Shown here piece after piece: positions 7,392 through 14,869 of a stretch of 25,838 nucleotides of DNA. The position numbers and the translations under genes were made by a program. The stretch comes from an uncultured Oscillospiraceae bacterium (GTDB lineage Bacteria > Bacillota > Clostridia > Oscillospirales > Oscillospiraceae). A model generated the notes under the pieces. That model was not told the origin of the DNA. It made no database searches and worked only from the letters and a program-made list of their open reading frames with translations. Positions within the stretch are counted from its first letter, which is position 1, and every line of letters starts with the position of its first letter. The stretch is taken from assembly GCA_910578575.1 (NCBI GenBank), contig CAJTQP010000033.1:1-25838 (forward strand). The letters are read 5' to 3'.

Positions 7392-8746
7392 TGGAACGCT
7401 ATGACGTTGTGGTCATCGGCGGCGGGCCCGGCGGCCTGGCAGCCGCCAAGGGGGCCAGAGAGGCCGGGGCCCAGCGGGTCCTGCTCCTGGAGCGGGAGCG
7501 GCAGATGGGGGGCATTTTGAACCAGTGCATCCACGACGGCTTTGGCCTGCACCGCTACAAGGCCATGCTCACCGGGCCGGAATACGCCCTTTTGGCCCGG
7601 ACGGAGGCCCAGGAGGCGGGGGTGCGCCTGCGCACCGGGGCCATGGTGACAGGTCTCAGCCGCAGCCGGATCGTCACCGCCGTCACCCGTGGCGGGGTCC
7701 ACAGCTACATGGCCGGGGCGGTGGTGCTGGCCACTGGCTGCCGGGAGCGGACCCGTGGGGCCATTGCCATCCCTGGCAGCCGTCCGGCGGGGATCTACAC
7801 CGCCGGGACGGCCCAAAACCTCATCAACACCAAGAACCTCATGGTGGGGAAACGGGTGGTGGTCTTAGGCTCCGGGGACATTGGCCTCATCATGGCCCGG
7901 CGGCTGACCCTGGAGGGGGCCCAGGTGTTGGCGGTGGCGGAGGCCAAAGATACCCCTGGGGGGCTGGAACGGAACGTGAGCCAATGCCTGTACGACTTCG
8001 GCATCCCCCTCTATTTGAACTGTACCGTCACCAACATTTTCGGCACGGGGCGGCTCTCCGGGGTGGAGCTCTCGGACCTGGATAAGGAGGGCGTCCCCAT
8101 CCCCGGCACCCAGCGGCACCTGGACTGCGACACCCTTCTGCTGTCCGTGGGGCTGATCCCGGAAAACGAGGTGGGGGCTATGGCGGGGGTGGCGCTGGAC
8201 CCGGTGAGCAATGGTACCCTCACCGACGTGTACTTACAGACCACCATCCCCGGTATCTTCTCCTGCGGCAACTGCCGGAAGGTGATGGATCTGGCGGATT
8301 TCGTCACCACCCAGGGCCTGGCCGCCGGGCGAAACGCCGCCCGTTTTGTCCAAAAACAGGACCTGAAGCTCATGCCCAGGGACAGCGGCACCACCCTGGC
8401 CAAGGGCCTGCCCCAGCCGGGGGTGGTCACCTGTGTCCTCTGCCCCCGTGGCTGCCGGGTGCGCCTGCGCCCCGACGGGATGGCCAAGGGCAACAACTGT
8501 GACAAGGGAGAGGCCTACGCCCGCCAAGAGGCCAGGGCCCCCCTGCGCCTGCTGACCACCACCATGAAGCGGCGAGACGGGACCCTGCTGCCGGTGAAGA
8601 GCAGCCGTCCCCTGCCCCGCGAGCGGCTGCTGCCCTGCGCCGCCCGGCTGCGGGAGATCACCCTGCCGGAGGGTAACGTTCCCTGCGGGCGGATCGTTTT
8701 GGATGACCCCTTTGGGATGGGCGTAGATATTTTGGCGGCGCAATAA
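7391..8746 (+). CDS. NAD(P)/FAD oxidoreductase fused to a DUF1667 domain
   Basis: 451 residues from the ATG at 7391; a GTG one codon upstream is possible. GGGPGG (10-15) binds FAD, and GSGDIG in the middle marks a second dinucleotide fold. Cys46 lies in GGILNQCIHDGFG, the pattern of the partner flavoprotein of GlpA-like enzymes. From about residue 345 the protein changes to DUF1667: Cys348, Cys351, Cys355 (CxxCPxGC) and Cys370, then the family's PVK and GxGVDI elements, probably holding an iron-sulfur site. In most Clostridia DUF1667 is a separate small gene of about 120 residues directly downstream; here it is fused in frame. With the upstream gene it would form an electron-transferring dehydrogenase complex. 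The exact substrate is unknown. Confidence 0.82.
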   Translation: MERYDVVVIGGGPGGLAAAKGAREAGAQRVLLLERERQMGGILNQCIHDGFGLHRYKAMLTGPEYALLARTEAQEAGVRLRTGAMVTGLSRSRIVTAVTRGGVHSYMAGAVVLATGCRERTRGAIAIPGSRPAGIYTAGTAQNLINTKNLMVGKRVVVLGSGDIGLIMARRLTLEGAQVLAVAEAKDTPGGLERNVSQCLYDFGIPLYLNCTVTNIFGTGRLSGVELSDLDKEGVPIPGTQRHLDCDTLLLSVGLIPENEVGAMAGVALDPVSNGTLTDVYLQTTIPGIFSCGNCRKVMDLADFVTTQGLAAGRNAARFVQKQDLKLMPRDSGTTLAKGLPQPGVVTCVLCPRGCRVRLRPDGMAKGNNCDKGEAYARQEARAPLRLLTTTMKRRDGTLLPVKSSRPLPRERLLPCAARLREITLPEGNVPCGRIVLDDPFGMGVDILAAQ

Positions 8747-8756
8747 GGAAACGAGA

Positions 8757-8791
8757 GCCGGGAGGGCCCCCGTTGGTGGGGGCCTCCCGGC
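8757..8791 (+). terminator. Terminator of the flavoprotein operon
   Basis: A 15-bp perfect stem (8757-8771 with 8777/8778-8791) and a 6-base loop begin 11 bases after the stop, followed by ACTTTCATAC. The U-run is short, but stem strength and position between convergent genes support termination. Confidence 0.7.
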
Positions 8792-8807
8792 ACTTTCATA
8801 CGTGTGG

Positions 8808-9215
8808 TCAAAATCTTTCCAAAAATTCCGCTGGTGTCACTGCGGGAATCTTGCTGTTTTGAAAGTCACGAACGTTTCTTGTAATGATATAGTCTGCATG
8901 GATGCGCTGGGCAGTCGCACATTGCACCGCATCCTCAAAATCCCTCCATCTCATTCCTGCCGCCCGTGTAAGGTCCACCGCTTTCAGTTCTGTCAACTGG
9001 AAAATCAACTGGAGTGTTTGCAGCACCCCCTCTATTTTTTCTCCATCAAGCTCTTTGCGCATCACATAAACTAGATTGGCAATTGTCAGCGCCGAAACAT
9101 AGCCCTCTATCGCTTCTGTTTCACACAGCTTCCAAATCAGCGCAGAACCCTCCACATGGGGTTCCCGCTGTTGCAGCACGTCAAGAAGGACATTGGCATC
9201 AATCAGTAATTTCAT
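8808..9215 (-). CDS. PIN-domain toxin (VapC-like ribonuclease)
   Basis: 135 residues. The N-terminal MKLLIDANVLLDVL is the classic PIN start with acidic Asp6. Further acidic residues lie in RDFEDAVQ (Asp92, Asp95) and TRNVRDF (Asp117), as expected for a Mg-dependent RNase active site. Length is normal for VapC-type toxins. Its start overlaps the end of the upstream antitoxin gene by 17 bases, so translation is coupled. Expected to cleave RNA when free of the antitoxin; the target (often tRNA or rRNA in this family) cannot be told from sequence. Confidence 0.9.
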   Translation of the reverse strand: MKLLIDANVLLDVLQQREPHVEGSALIWKLCETEAIEGYVSALTIANLVYVMRKELDGEKIEGVLQTLQLIFQLTELKAVDLTRAAGMRWRDFEDAVQCATAQRIHADYIITRNVRDFQNSKIPAVTPAEFLERF

Positions 9216-9441
9216 ACTTCTTCCTCAATCCCTCGTCCCGTTCCCGTTCAAGATCATAATTCCCCTTCAGTATCCCTGTTAAGGAATCTGTCAGAGAGGA
9301 AACAACCGCATCCTTGGGGATAAACCGCCCCACTTCTTTTCCATTCTTTGTCACAACGACCTCATTCCCATTCATGACCATGTTAAGATAACGACCAAAA
9401 TTATTTTGTAGCTCTGTCGCCGTGGCTGTTGCTCCGATCAT
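9199..9441 (-). CDS. Phd/YefM-family antitoxin
   Basis: 80 residues behind AAGGAGG. The N-terminal part (MIGATATATELQNNFGRYLN, then EVVVTKNGKEVGRFIP) is the Phd/YefM DNA-binding fold. The charged C-terminal tail (YDLERERDEGLRKKYE) is the expected toxin-binding segment. It is the first gene of the pair and overlaps the PIN toxin start. Such antitoxins repress their own promoter with the toxin as co-repressor; the AT-rich promoter just upstream carries three AATAG repeats that could be the operator. Confidence 0.9.
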   Translation of the reverse strand: MIGATATATELQNNFGRYLNMVMNGNEVVVTKNGKEVGRFIPKDAVVSSLTDSLTGILKGNYDLERERDEGLRKKYEITD

Positions 9442-9471
9442 CGTTCTCGCCTCCTTAAATTAGCTATTTCT

Positions 9472-9499
9472 ATTATACTATTTATTCTCCATTTTACAA
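9472..9499 (-). promoter_or_regulatory. Promoter of the Phd-PIN module
   Basis: On the minus strand TTGTAA (9499-9494), a 16-base spacer and TATAAT (9477-9472) lie 31 bases before the antitoxin start. Three AATAG copies cover and follow the -10 box, a possible autorepression site. The base composition is much more AT-rich than the surroundings. Confidence 0.7.
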
Positions 9500-9574
9500 G
9501 TGTTATTCCCAGCAAAGCAGGGCAGCGGCATTTGAAACGGGCAGTGGGAAACCGTGGGCCCTCCCGGCTCCTTC

Positions 9575-10771
9575 TCATTCAAACGCTATGTTCTGCAAAT
9601 AGGCATCTCCAAGTTCTTGGAGTGACGTCCCCTGGCGGGCGTAGGTATTCAGAACTGCTTCGTTCACCGGGAGTACACAGTAATGGCTGATCTCTCCCTC
9701 TGTATAGGCATAGAGGCCCACGTTCCCCTGATAGTACAGCACCTGGGGTGGGCTGTCTTGCCCCTGAGTGCGGATATCCTGTCGGGACAGCGCGTCCAAA
9801 TCCTCCAGCATCCAGTTGGCCTCTCGATCTTCTAAGCCAAAGATGCGCAACAAAGTGTAGGTAATCTCATCTTGGGGCGGAAAATGTCCCTCTGTATACA
9901 AGCGCCGGTCAAAGTTCAGCCATACTTCCCGGATGGTCCACTCTCCCGCTGGGAGGCATACCGTCAGGGTAGGATATTTTTCGGGCACCACCAGCCCCAT
10001 GGATTCATACCAGGCGGCATCCTCCGAAGGGCTGTCCTGCCGCGCCCAGGCAATGATCGGAGAGAGGGCTTCTTCGTACTTCTGCCTGTTATAAAGTGTA
10101 ATCAGCTCATCAATGGTGGCAGAAAACACCAGACCGCCATCCTGGCCCGTGGATACCGTAGTGTCCAACATCTCCGGCTCCGGCTCCGGTTCGGGTTCCT
10201 GGACAGGCGCGGTCTCTCGTTCTGGTTCCCGGTCTATCAGGTTCCCCTCCTCGTCATAAATGTGCCAGGTATTCGGTACCATCTCGTAAAAATCATTGAC
10301 GCCATCGTGGAAGGGGTCGTTCCCGCCACTGCCGTACCAGGCATTCCCGCATTTCCTTCCGAAAAAGATTGCGTTTTTATATTCGTAATAATCCACATCG
10401 ATTTCCAGAAAGCTGTGGACCCGGACGAGCATCTTCATCCCATCCTTAACCAAAATGTGTTCCGGCGTGCGAACCAGCCCCACGCCCAGGGACACCAGCA
10501 CCGCCAAAACCGCCCCCAACGTACACAGCACCCGGCCAAATCGCGCCGCTTCCCAGCGCGGGCCCCTGGTGCTGCCCATGAGCGTCTTGCACCGCCGGGC
10601 CCATACCAACATCGTCACCGCGCCCAGCAGCAACAGGCACAGCCGGGGGCAAAAGCGAAGCTGCAGCTTCGCCACAAGGAACAGGAGCGCACACAGTCCA
10701 TAGCAGACCAGAAATACCACCAGCAGGAGCAGCCGCCAGCGCTCCCGCAGAAAGTTCAATCCCTGCTTCAT
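9575..10771 (-). CDS. Uncharacterised membrane protein, three N-terminal helices
   Basis: 398 residues from the ATG at 10771 behind GGGAGG. I do not recognise a family. Residues about 11-35, 43-60 and 82-100 are strongly hydrophobic, with Arg-rich loops between. A large hydrophilic region follows from about 105, interrupted by a Pro-Glu repeat linker (EPEPEPEPE) near 195. The C-terminal half after the linker looks like a globular, acidic domain with Trp and Tyr residues, probably on the outside of the cell if the third helix exits outward. It lies downstream of the thrS block past a terminator, has no obvious own promoter, and ends just before the toxin-antitoxin module. A surface or envelope protein is possible, but no function is claimed. 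Confidence 0.65.
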   Translation of the reverse strand: MKQGLNFLRERWRLLLLVVFLVCYGLCALLFLVAKLQLRFCPRLCLLLLGAVTMLVWARRCKTLMGSTRGPRWEAARFGRVLCTLGAVLAVLVSLGVGLVRTPEHILVKDGMKMLVRVHSFLEIDVDYYEYKNAIFFGRKCGNAWYGSGGNDPFHDGVNDFYEMVPNTWHIYDEEGNLIDREPERETAPVQEPEPEPEPEMLDTTVSTGQDGGLVFSATIDELITLYNRQKYEEALSPIIAWARQDSPSEDAAWYESMGLVVPEKYPTLTVCLPAGEWTIREVWLNFDRRLYTEGHFPPQDEITYTLLRIFGLEDREANWMLEDLDALSRQDIRTQGQDSPPQVLYYQGNVGLYAYTEGEISHYCVLPVNEAVLNTYARQGTSLQELGDAYLQNIAFE

Positions 10772-10801
10772 ATATCCTCCCGCGCAATTTATTTCTAAAC
10801 A

Positions 10802-10829
10802 GGGGGCGCTCCCAAGTGGAAGCGCCCCC
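10802..10829 (-). terminator. Terminator after the thrS-linked gene
   Basis: Stem GGGGGCGCT (10802-10810) with AGCGCCCCC (10821-10829) and a 10-base loop sits just past the stop at 10835. On the minus strand it is followed by TGTTTAGAAATAAATT, a broken U-rich tail. It separates this gene from the membrane protein gene downstream. Confidence 0.7.
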
Positions 10830-10834
10830 CTTTG

Positions 10835-11239
10835 TTATCCCTGAATATTCGTCAATTTATTTTTGATGAGATATAACTTCTGCCCATCGGCGGTGAGGCG
10901 GGCGTTGTCCAAGACTTCGGGGCTCTCCAGCAAAATCTCCCGGAGTTTGTTCATGGCGATGATGATGACCCCCCGGTCGGTGGTCTCGATGCCCTTTTCC
11001 TCCACGTGCTTGAAGAAGGCATTGAAATCCTTGGTGGCAAAGTAGTTGCGGCCCTCCAGGGTGATGGGGCGGTAGCGCCCCCCTTGCAGCAGGGCGGGCT
11101 CCATCTGCTCCGCTTTGATCAGGTCCCCCTGGGAGGGGCGGACGGTGAGGGCGTACTTGCCCAAACCCACAGGGTCCGCGAAGTGGTATTCCGCAGGCTC
11201 GCGGTGGATTTTTCCCTCTGGGTTGGTCTCTAAAAACAT
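10835..11239 (-). CDS. Hypothetical protein downstream of thrS
   Basis: 134 residues from the ATG at 11239 behind GAGGAGGAAG. No signal peptide or membrane helix. I do not recognise a domain. The sequence is rich in charged residues, with a FATKDFNAFFKHVEEKGIETTDRG centre and an ALTVRPSQGD segment. It begins 51 bases after the thrS stop and is followed by a terminator, so it is probably the last gene of the thrS transcript and would share T-box control. An overlapping ORF in another frame (about 11285-10857) is a shadow: its composition is Arg/Gly/Pro-biased and it lacks a good ribosome binding site. Confidence 0.6.
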   Translation of the reverse strand: MFLETNPEGKIHREPAEYHFADPVGLGKYALTVRPSQGDLIKAEQMEPALLQGGRYRPITLEGRNYFATKDFNAFFKHVEEKGIETTDRGVIIIAMNKLREILLESPEVLDNARLTADGQKLYLIKNKLTNIQG

Positions 11240-11290
11240 ACGCCTCTTCCTCCTCTGCCAGCGCCTCAGGGGTGCGCCGGGTCATGATAC

Positions 11291-13057
11291 TTACAGTTCG
11301 TTGTCTAAGCGCCGCTCCTCCACGGCCTTTTTCAGCTGGGCGGCAAAGACGTCATAGTCCATGGCCCCCAGGTCGCCCTTGGAGCGGGAGCGCACGGCCA
11401 CTTGGCCGCTCTCGGCCTCCTTGTCGCCCACCACCAGCATGTAGGGGACTTTTTCCAACTGGGCCTCGCGGATCTTCTTGCCGATCTTCTCGTTGCGGTG
11501 GTCCACCTCGGCCCGGAAGCCGGCGGCGTCCAGCTTGGCCGCCACGCTGTCGGCGTACTCCGCCGCCCGGTCGGTGATGGGCAGGACCTTCACCTGCACC
11601 GGGGACAGCCACACGGGGAAGGCCCCGGCGAAGTGCTCGGTAATCACGCCGATGAAGCGCTCGATGGAGCCCAGCAGGGCCCGGTGGATCATAATGGGGC
11701 GGTGCTTCTCCCCGTCCTCGCCTACATATTCCAGCTCGAAACGTTCGGGCATCTGCATGTCCAGCTGGATGGTGCCACACTGCCAGGTGCGGCCCAGGGA
11801 GTCGGAGAGGTGGAAGTCCAGCTTGGGCCCGTAGAAGGCCCCGTCCCCGGCGTTGATGATAAAGTCCTTGCCCATCTCGGTGATGGCGGTCTGCAAGGTC
11901 TCCTCAGCAAACTGCCACACCGCCTCGTCGCCCATGTGGTCCTCCGGCATGGTGCTCAGCTCGATCTGGTAGGTGAGGCCGAAGGTGGAATAGATCTCGT
12001 CAAAGAGCTTTACCACGTTCTTGATCTCGTCCTTCATCTGGTCGGGGGTCATGAAGATGTGGGCATCGTCCTGGGTGAAGCAGCGCACCCGGAACAGGCC
12101 GTGGAGGGCACCGCTCATCTCGTGGCGGTGGACCAGGCCCAGCTCAGCCACCCGCAGGGGCAGCTCCCGGTAGGAGTGGGGCTCGTTCTTATACACCAGC
12201 ATCCCGCCGGGGCAGTTCATGGGCTTCACGGCGTAATCCTCGTCGTCGATGACGGTGGTGTACATGTTGTCTTTATAGTGGTCCCAGTGGCCCGACTGGT
12301 GCCACAGGTGCTGGTTGAGGATGATGGGGGTGGCGATCTCCACATAGCCGTAGCGCTTGTGGCAGCCCCGCCAGTAGTCCAGCAGGGTATTTTTCAGCAC
12401 CATGCCCTTGGGGAGGAAGAAGGGGAAGCCGGGGCCCTCCTCACTCATCATGAACAGGCCCAGTTCACGGCCCAGCTTCCGGTGGTCCCGGCGCTTGGCC
12501 TCCTCGATCTTTTCCAGGTAGGCGTCCAGCTCGTCCTTCTTGGGGAAGGCGATGCCATACACCCGCTGGAGGGTCTGGCGGTTGGAATCTCCCCGCCAAT
12601 AGGCGGCGTTGCAGGCGGTGAGCTTGATGGCGTTGCCCTTGATGCGTCCGGTGGAATCCAGGTGGGGACCGGCGCACAGGTCCGTGAAGTCCCCCTGCTT
12701 ATAGAAGCTGATGGTGGCGTCCTCCGGCAGGTCATGGATCAGCTCCACCTTGTAGGGCTCCTCCCGCTCCTCCATAAAGGCAATGGCTTCGCTGCGGGGC
12801 AGCTCGAAACGCTCCAGCTTCAGCTTCTCCTTGCAGATCTTCCGCATCTCCGCCTCCAGCTCCTCCAGTTGGGTCTCGGAGAAGGGTTCGGGGGTGTCGA
12901 AGTCGTAGTAAAAGCCGTTCTCGATGGCGGGGCCGATGGCCAGCTTGACCTCCGGGTGGAGGCGCTTCATGGCCTGGGCCAGGACATGGGAACAGGTGTG
13001 CCAATAGGTCTGTTTATACTCTGGGTTTTCAAAGGTATACAGTGCAGCGTCAGACAT
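11291..13057 (-). CDS. thrS: Threonyl-tRNA synthetase lacking the TGS domain
   Basis: 588 residues from the ATG at 13057, behind AAGGAGAG; the longer frame upstream is T-box leader. It charges tRNA-Thr. The editing domain has His20-x3-His24 (HTCSH) plus Cys128 and His132 (DLCAGPH). The class II core carries the zinc ligands Cys282 (NCPGGM), His333 (QDDAH) and His458 (MIHRALLGS), and motif 2 near HRHEMSGALHGLFRVR. The anticodon-binding domain is about 480-588. Compared with the usual 640 or so residues, about 52 are missing at the N terminus, exactly the TGS (ubiquitin-like) domain, because the protein begins almost at the editing domain. All catalytic parts are present, so this is a shorter natural form rather than a broken gene. 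It is controlled by a T-box. Confidence 0.97.
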   Translation of the reverse strand: MSDAALYTFENPEYKQTYWHTCSHVLAQAMKRLHPEVKLAIGPAIENGFYYDFDTPEPFSETQLEELEAEMRKICKEKLKLERFELPRSEAIAFMEEREEPYKVELIHDLPEDATISFYKQGDFTDLCAGPHLDSTGRIKGNAIKLTACNAAYWRGDSNRQTLQRVYGIAFPKKDELDAYLEKIEEAKRRDHRKLGRELGLFMMSEEGPGFPFFLPKGMVLKNTLLDYWRGCHKRYGYVEIATPIILNQHLWHQSGHWDHYKDNMYTTVIDDEDYAVKPMNCPGGMLVYKNEPHSYRELPLRVAELGLVHRHEMSGALHGLFRVRCFTQDDAHIFMTPDQMKDEIKNVVKLFDEIYSTFGLTYQIELSTMPEDHMGDEAVWQFAEETLQTAITEMGKDFIINAGDGAFYGPKLDFHLSDSLGRTWQCGTIQLDMQMPERFELEYVGEDGEKHRPIMIHRALLGSIERFIGVITEHFAGAFPVWLSPVQVKVLPITDRAAEYADSVAAKLDAAGFRAEVDHRNEKIGKKIREAQLEKVPYMLVVGDKEAESGQVAVRSRSKGDLGAMDYDVFAAQLKKAVEERRLDNEL

Positions 13058-13099
13058 GGTATCTCTCCTTACATTACTATTGAATGATGGTGCTGCAAA

Positions 13100-13370
13100 G
13101 GCAGAAATCCCGCCCCTGCATCGGTCAGGGGCGGGATCATACATATCTCGCGGTTCCACCCTGCTTGCGCCGTCTGTGCAGACTGCGCCGCTTCGTTGCC
13201 GCTGTAACGGGCGGGCCCGTCCCAGCCTAACAGCCAAGGCTCTCGGTGGGCGGCTCAGGGATGGTGTCGCTTCCGGTGGGCGGCGGGGAGCTCACAGCCA
13301 AAGGCTCCCCTCTCTGGACCCGCAGTGTGCCGGGCGAGTTCCCGTCGTGGCCAGTTTGGGTTTGCTATAA
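13100..13370 (-). promoter_or_regulatory. Threonine T-box leader of thrS
   Basis: The minus strand contains the T-box signature AGGGTGGAACCGCG (complement of 13149-13162), directly followed by a terminator stem (13107-13118 pairing with 13126-13137). Stem I elements are present: an AGAGAG GA motif, GGCTGTGAG in the distal loop, and GGAAGCGACACC leading to a candidate specifier ACC at 13265-13263, a threonine codon. A stem III hairpin lies at about 13165-13190. Uncharged tRNA-Thr is expected to bind the specifier and the T-box bulge, favouring antitermination and thrS expression. This fills the gene-free stretch upstream of thrS. Confidence 0.92.
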
Positions 13371-13376
13371 TGGACT

Positions 13377-13405
13377 ATTATAGGAGCTTTCCCCAGGCTT
13401 GTCAA
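13377..13405 (-). promoter_or_regulatory. Promoter of thrS
   Basis: A perfect TTGACA (13405-13400), a 17-base spacer and a perfect TATAAT (13382-13377) on the minus strand place the start near 13370, at the beginning of the T-box leader. Confidence 0.9.
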
Positions 13406-13412
13406 GGGGTTT

Positions 13413-13441
13413 TCTGCGCACGCATCGCACAGGTGCGCAGA
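13413..13441. repeat. Inverted repeat between the HEPN/MNT relic and thrS promoter
   Basis: TCTGCGCAC (13413-13421) and GTGCGCAGA (13433-13441) are perfect 9-bp arms with an 11-base spacer. No T-run follows on either strand. It could be a leftover terminator of the relic gene or an operator; I cannot tell. Confidence 0.4.
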
Positions 13442-13450
13442 CGCAATCGC

Positions 13451-13768
13451 TTACACTGCAATGCCGGTCTTTTGAACTGTACTGAGGAAACCGCTGGTAT
13501 CATCCTCTGCGGTCAGCAGAACAGGCTCGATGTTCTCATTGACGCGGCGGGTCAAGCGCCAAAGGGCTGACATGGTATCCAGATAGTCACCGGGAAGCTC
13601 CTCCGCTGGTTTCCTGGAAACAAATACGGCTTTCAGGGCTTTTTCCATTGTCTAATGGCACAGGAAGCCCACATACAACAGACGCCGGGTTTCCAGCATA
13701 GCGCGGGCAGTATGCAAATCATACTCGGCGCTTTCCAACCAATATGCCGCTTTCCCAAGCTCACTCAT
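13451..13768 (-). pseudogene. HEPN-MNT relic: HEPN start joined to MNT end, with in-frame TAG
   Basis: The reading frame starts at the ATG at 13768 and reads AAYWLESAEYDLHTARAML and RRLLYVGFLCH, the start of a HEPN-domain protein. A TAG at 13654-13652 then replaces the Gln expected in the CHQ.IEKALKA motif. The same frame resumes as EKALKAVFVSRK. After about 50 HEPN residues it changes to GDYLDTMSALWRLTRRVNEN ... IEPVLL ... SGFL, which resembles the C-terminal part of an MNT nucleotidyltransferase, usually a separate adjacent gene. I infer that a HEPN-MNT toxin-antitoxin pair lost its middle by an internal deletion and then gained a nonsense mutation. The HEPN RNase centre and the MNT catalytic GS..D.D motif are both missing, so it should be inactive. 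Confidence 0.7.
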
Positions 13769-13841
13769 ACGATCACCGCCCTGTAAGCATAGTATAACAG
13801 GACAGCTAAAAACAAAAGTCTCATATTGATGGTTCCCATCG

Positions 13842-14738
13842 CTACTTCGCAAGATTGGAGAACTGAGCACGCAGCCAGGAGAGGAACGTGCGCACCGTCT
13901 CCGAGGGCTCCTTGGCGCAGAGGAGGCCGTACTCCACCTGGTAGTCCCAGGCCATGGGCAGAGCCACCAGGGCGGGGTGGATATCCGCCCAGCTCTCTGG
14001 CAGCTCCATCAGGCAACCCAACCTGTCACAGAGGTTGAAGGGGTCCATATTGCAGATGGGGGGAATGTCCAGGATGTAGACCTGGGGATGCTCGTTTTGG
14101 ATCTCCTCTCGCAACTGGTCCAGCACGGTGGACTTTCCCCGCTGGACCAGAAGCAAGGTCTCCCCCTCCAGATCCGCCCAGTCCAGGGCGGATTTTTTGG
14201 CCAGGGGGTGGGTCCGGGGGAGGGCAATGCAGGAGCGCTCCCAGTACAGGGGCTGGACGTGGTACAGGCGCTTCCACCGGGGGGAGCCGCAGGGGCTGAC
14301 CACGCAGTCGATCTTTCCTCCCAGGGCGGCCAGCATGGCCTCCGTCCCTCCGGCGGTCTCGTCGAAGGGGACCAGCTCCAGCTTAAAGGGGGCATCCTCC
14401 AAGCTGCTCCAGAGATCCACCAAGGCCTTGCAGGGCCGCAGGATGGAGGTACCCACCCGGATGGTGGACTGGCTGGCCCGTGCCATCTCCCTGGCCCGCC
14501 ACAGGGCCTGGTGGGCGGCTTTCATCAGAACCTGGACGTCCTGATACAGGGACTGCCCTGCCGGGGTCAGCGTCACCCCCTGGTTGCTGCGCTGAAAGAG
14601 CTGGAGATCCAGGTCCCGCTCCAGCTTGTCGATCTGGTTCATCACTGAGGCGGGAGTGAGGAACAGCTCCTGAGAGGCTTTCAAAAAGCTGCCCTGCTGC
14701 GCCACAACCAGGAAGGTCTCAAGTTCACGGCGATACAT
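13842..14738 (-). CDS. LysR-family transcriptional regulator
   Basis: 298 residues from the ATG at 14738 behind GGAGG; the frame upstream crosses the promoter. Residues 1-60 form the LysR helix-turn-helix (LETFLVVAQQGSFLKASQEL, then LTPASVMNQIDKLERDLDLQLF). A linker helix and the effector domain (about 88-290, starting STIRVGTSI) follow. It is divergent from an NhaC-type antiporter gene, with about 130 bases between the starts, so that gene is the probable target, the usual LysR arrangement. The dyad at 14751-14767 lies across its own start of transcription and suggests negative autoregulation. The ligand is unknown. Confidence 0.92.
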   Translation of the reverse strand: MYRRELETFLVVAQQGSFLKASQELFLTPASVMNQIDKLERDLDLQLFQRSNQGVTLTPAGQSLYQDVQVLMKAAHQALWRAREMARASQSTIRVGTSILRPCKALVDLWSSLEDAPFKLELVPFDETAGGTEAMLAALGGKIDCVVSPCGSPRWKRLYHVQPLYWERSCIALPRTHPLAKKSALDWADLEGETLLLVQRGKSTVLDQLREEIQNEHPQVYILDIPPICNMDPFNLCDRLGCLMELPESWADIHPALVALPMAWDYQVEYGLLCAKEPSETVRTFLSWLRAQFSNLAK

Positions 14739-14750
14739 GGAATCCTCCGT

Positions 14751-14767
14751 TTTTAGAATTTCTAAAA
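14751..14767. promoter_or_regulatory. Dyad operator in the lysR leader
   Basis: TTTTAGAA-T-TTCTAAAA is a perfect 8+8 dyad with a one-base centre. It lies between the lysR -10 box and its start codon, at the expected transcription start, so binding there would repress lysR. Confidence 0.6.
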
Positions 14768-14770
14768 GCC

Positions 14771-14800
14771 ATTGTAGCATTTTGGTGGCTTCCCTGTCAA
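14771..14800 (-). promoter_or_regulatory. Promoter of the lysR gene
   Basis: On the minus strand TTGACA (14800-14795), an 18-base spacer and TACAAT (14776-14771). No convincing core promoter is visible for the divergent antiporter gene, consistent with an activator-dependent promoter. Confidence 0.8.
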
Positions 14801-14869
14801 CGGCTTTTCCTGTGCAGTAATCCCCAAGGGAGGCACGTCTCCCAAACATGGAAAAGGAGTTGACAGACG

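Noticed and set aside
10857..11285. A 142-codon minus-strand frame starting just after thrS, possibly a frameshifted form of the 134-residue gene.
   Set aside because: Only its first part is compositionally normal; it overlaps the ribosome binding site and body of the better-supported frame that starts at 11239.
11402..13087. A 561-codon plus-strand frame antisense to thrS.
   Set aside because: Gly/Val/His/Leu-biased composition and no ribosome binding site; a product of high GC at third positions of thrS.
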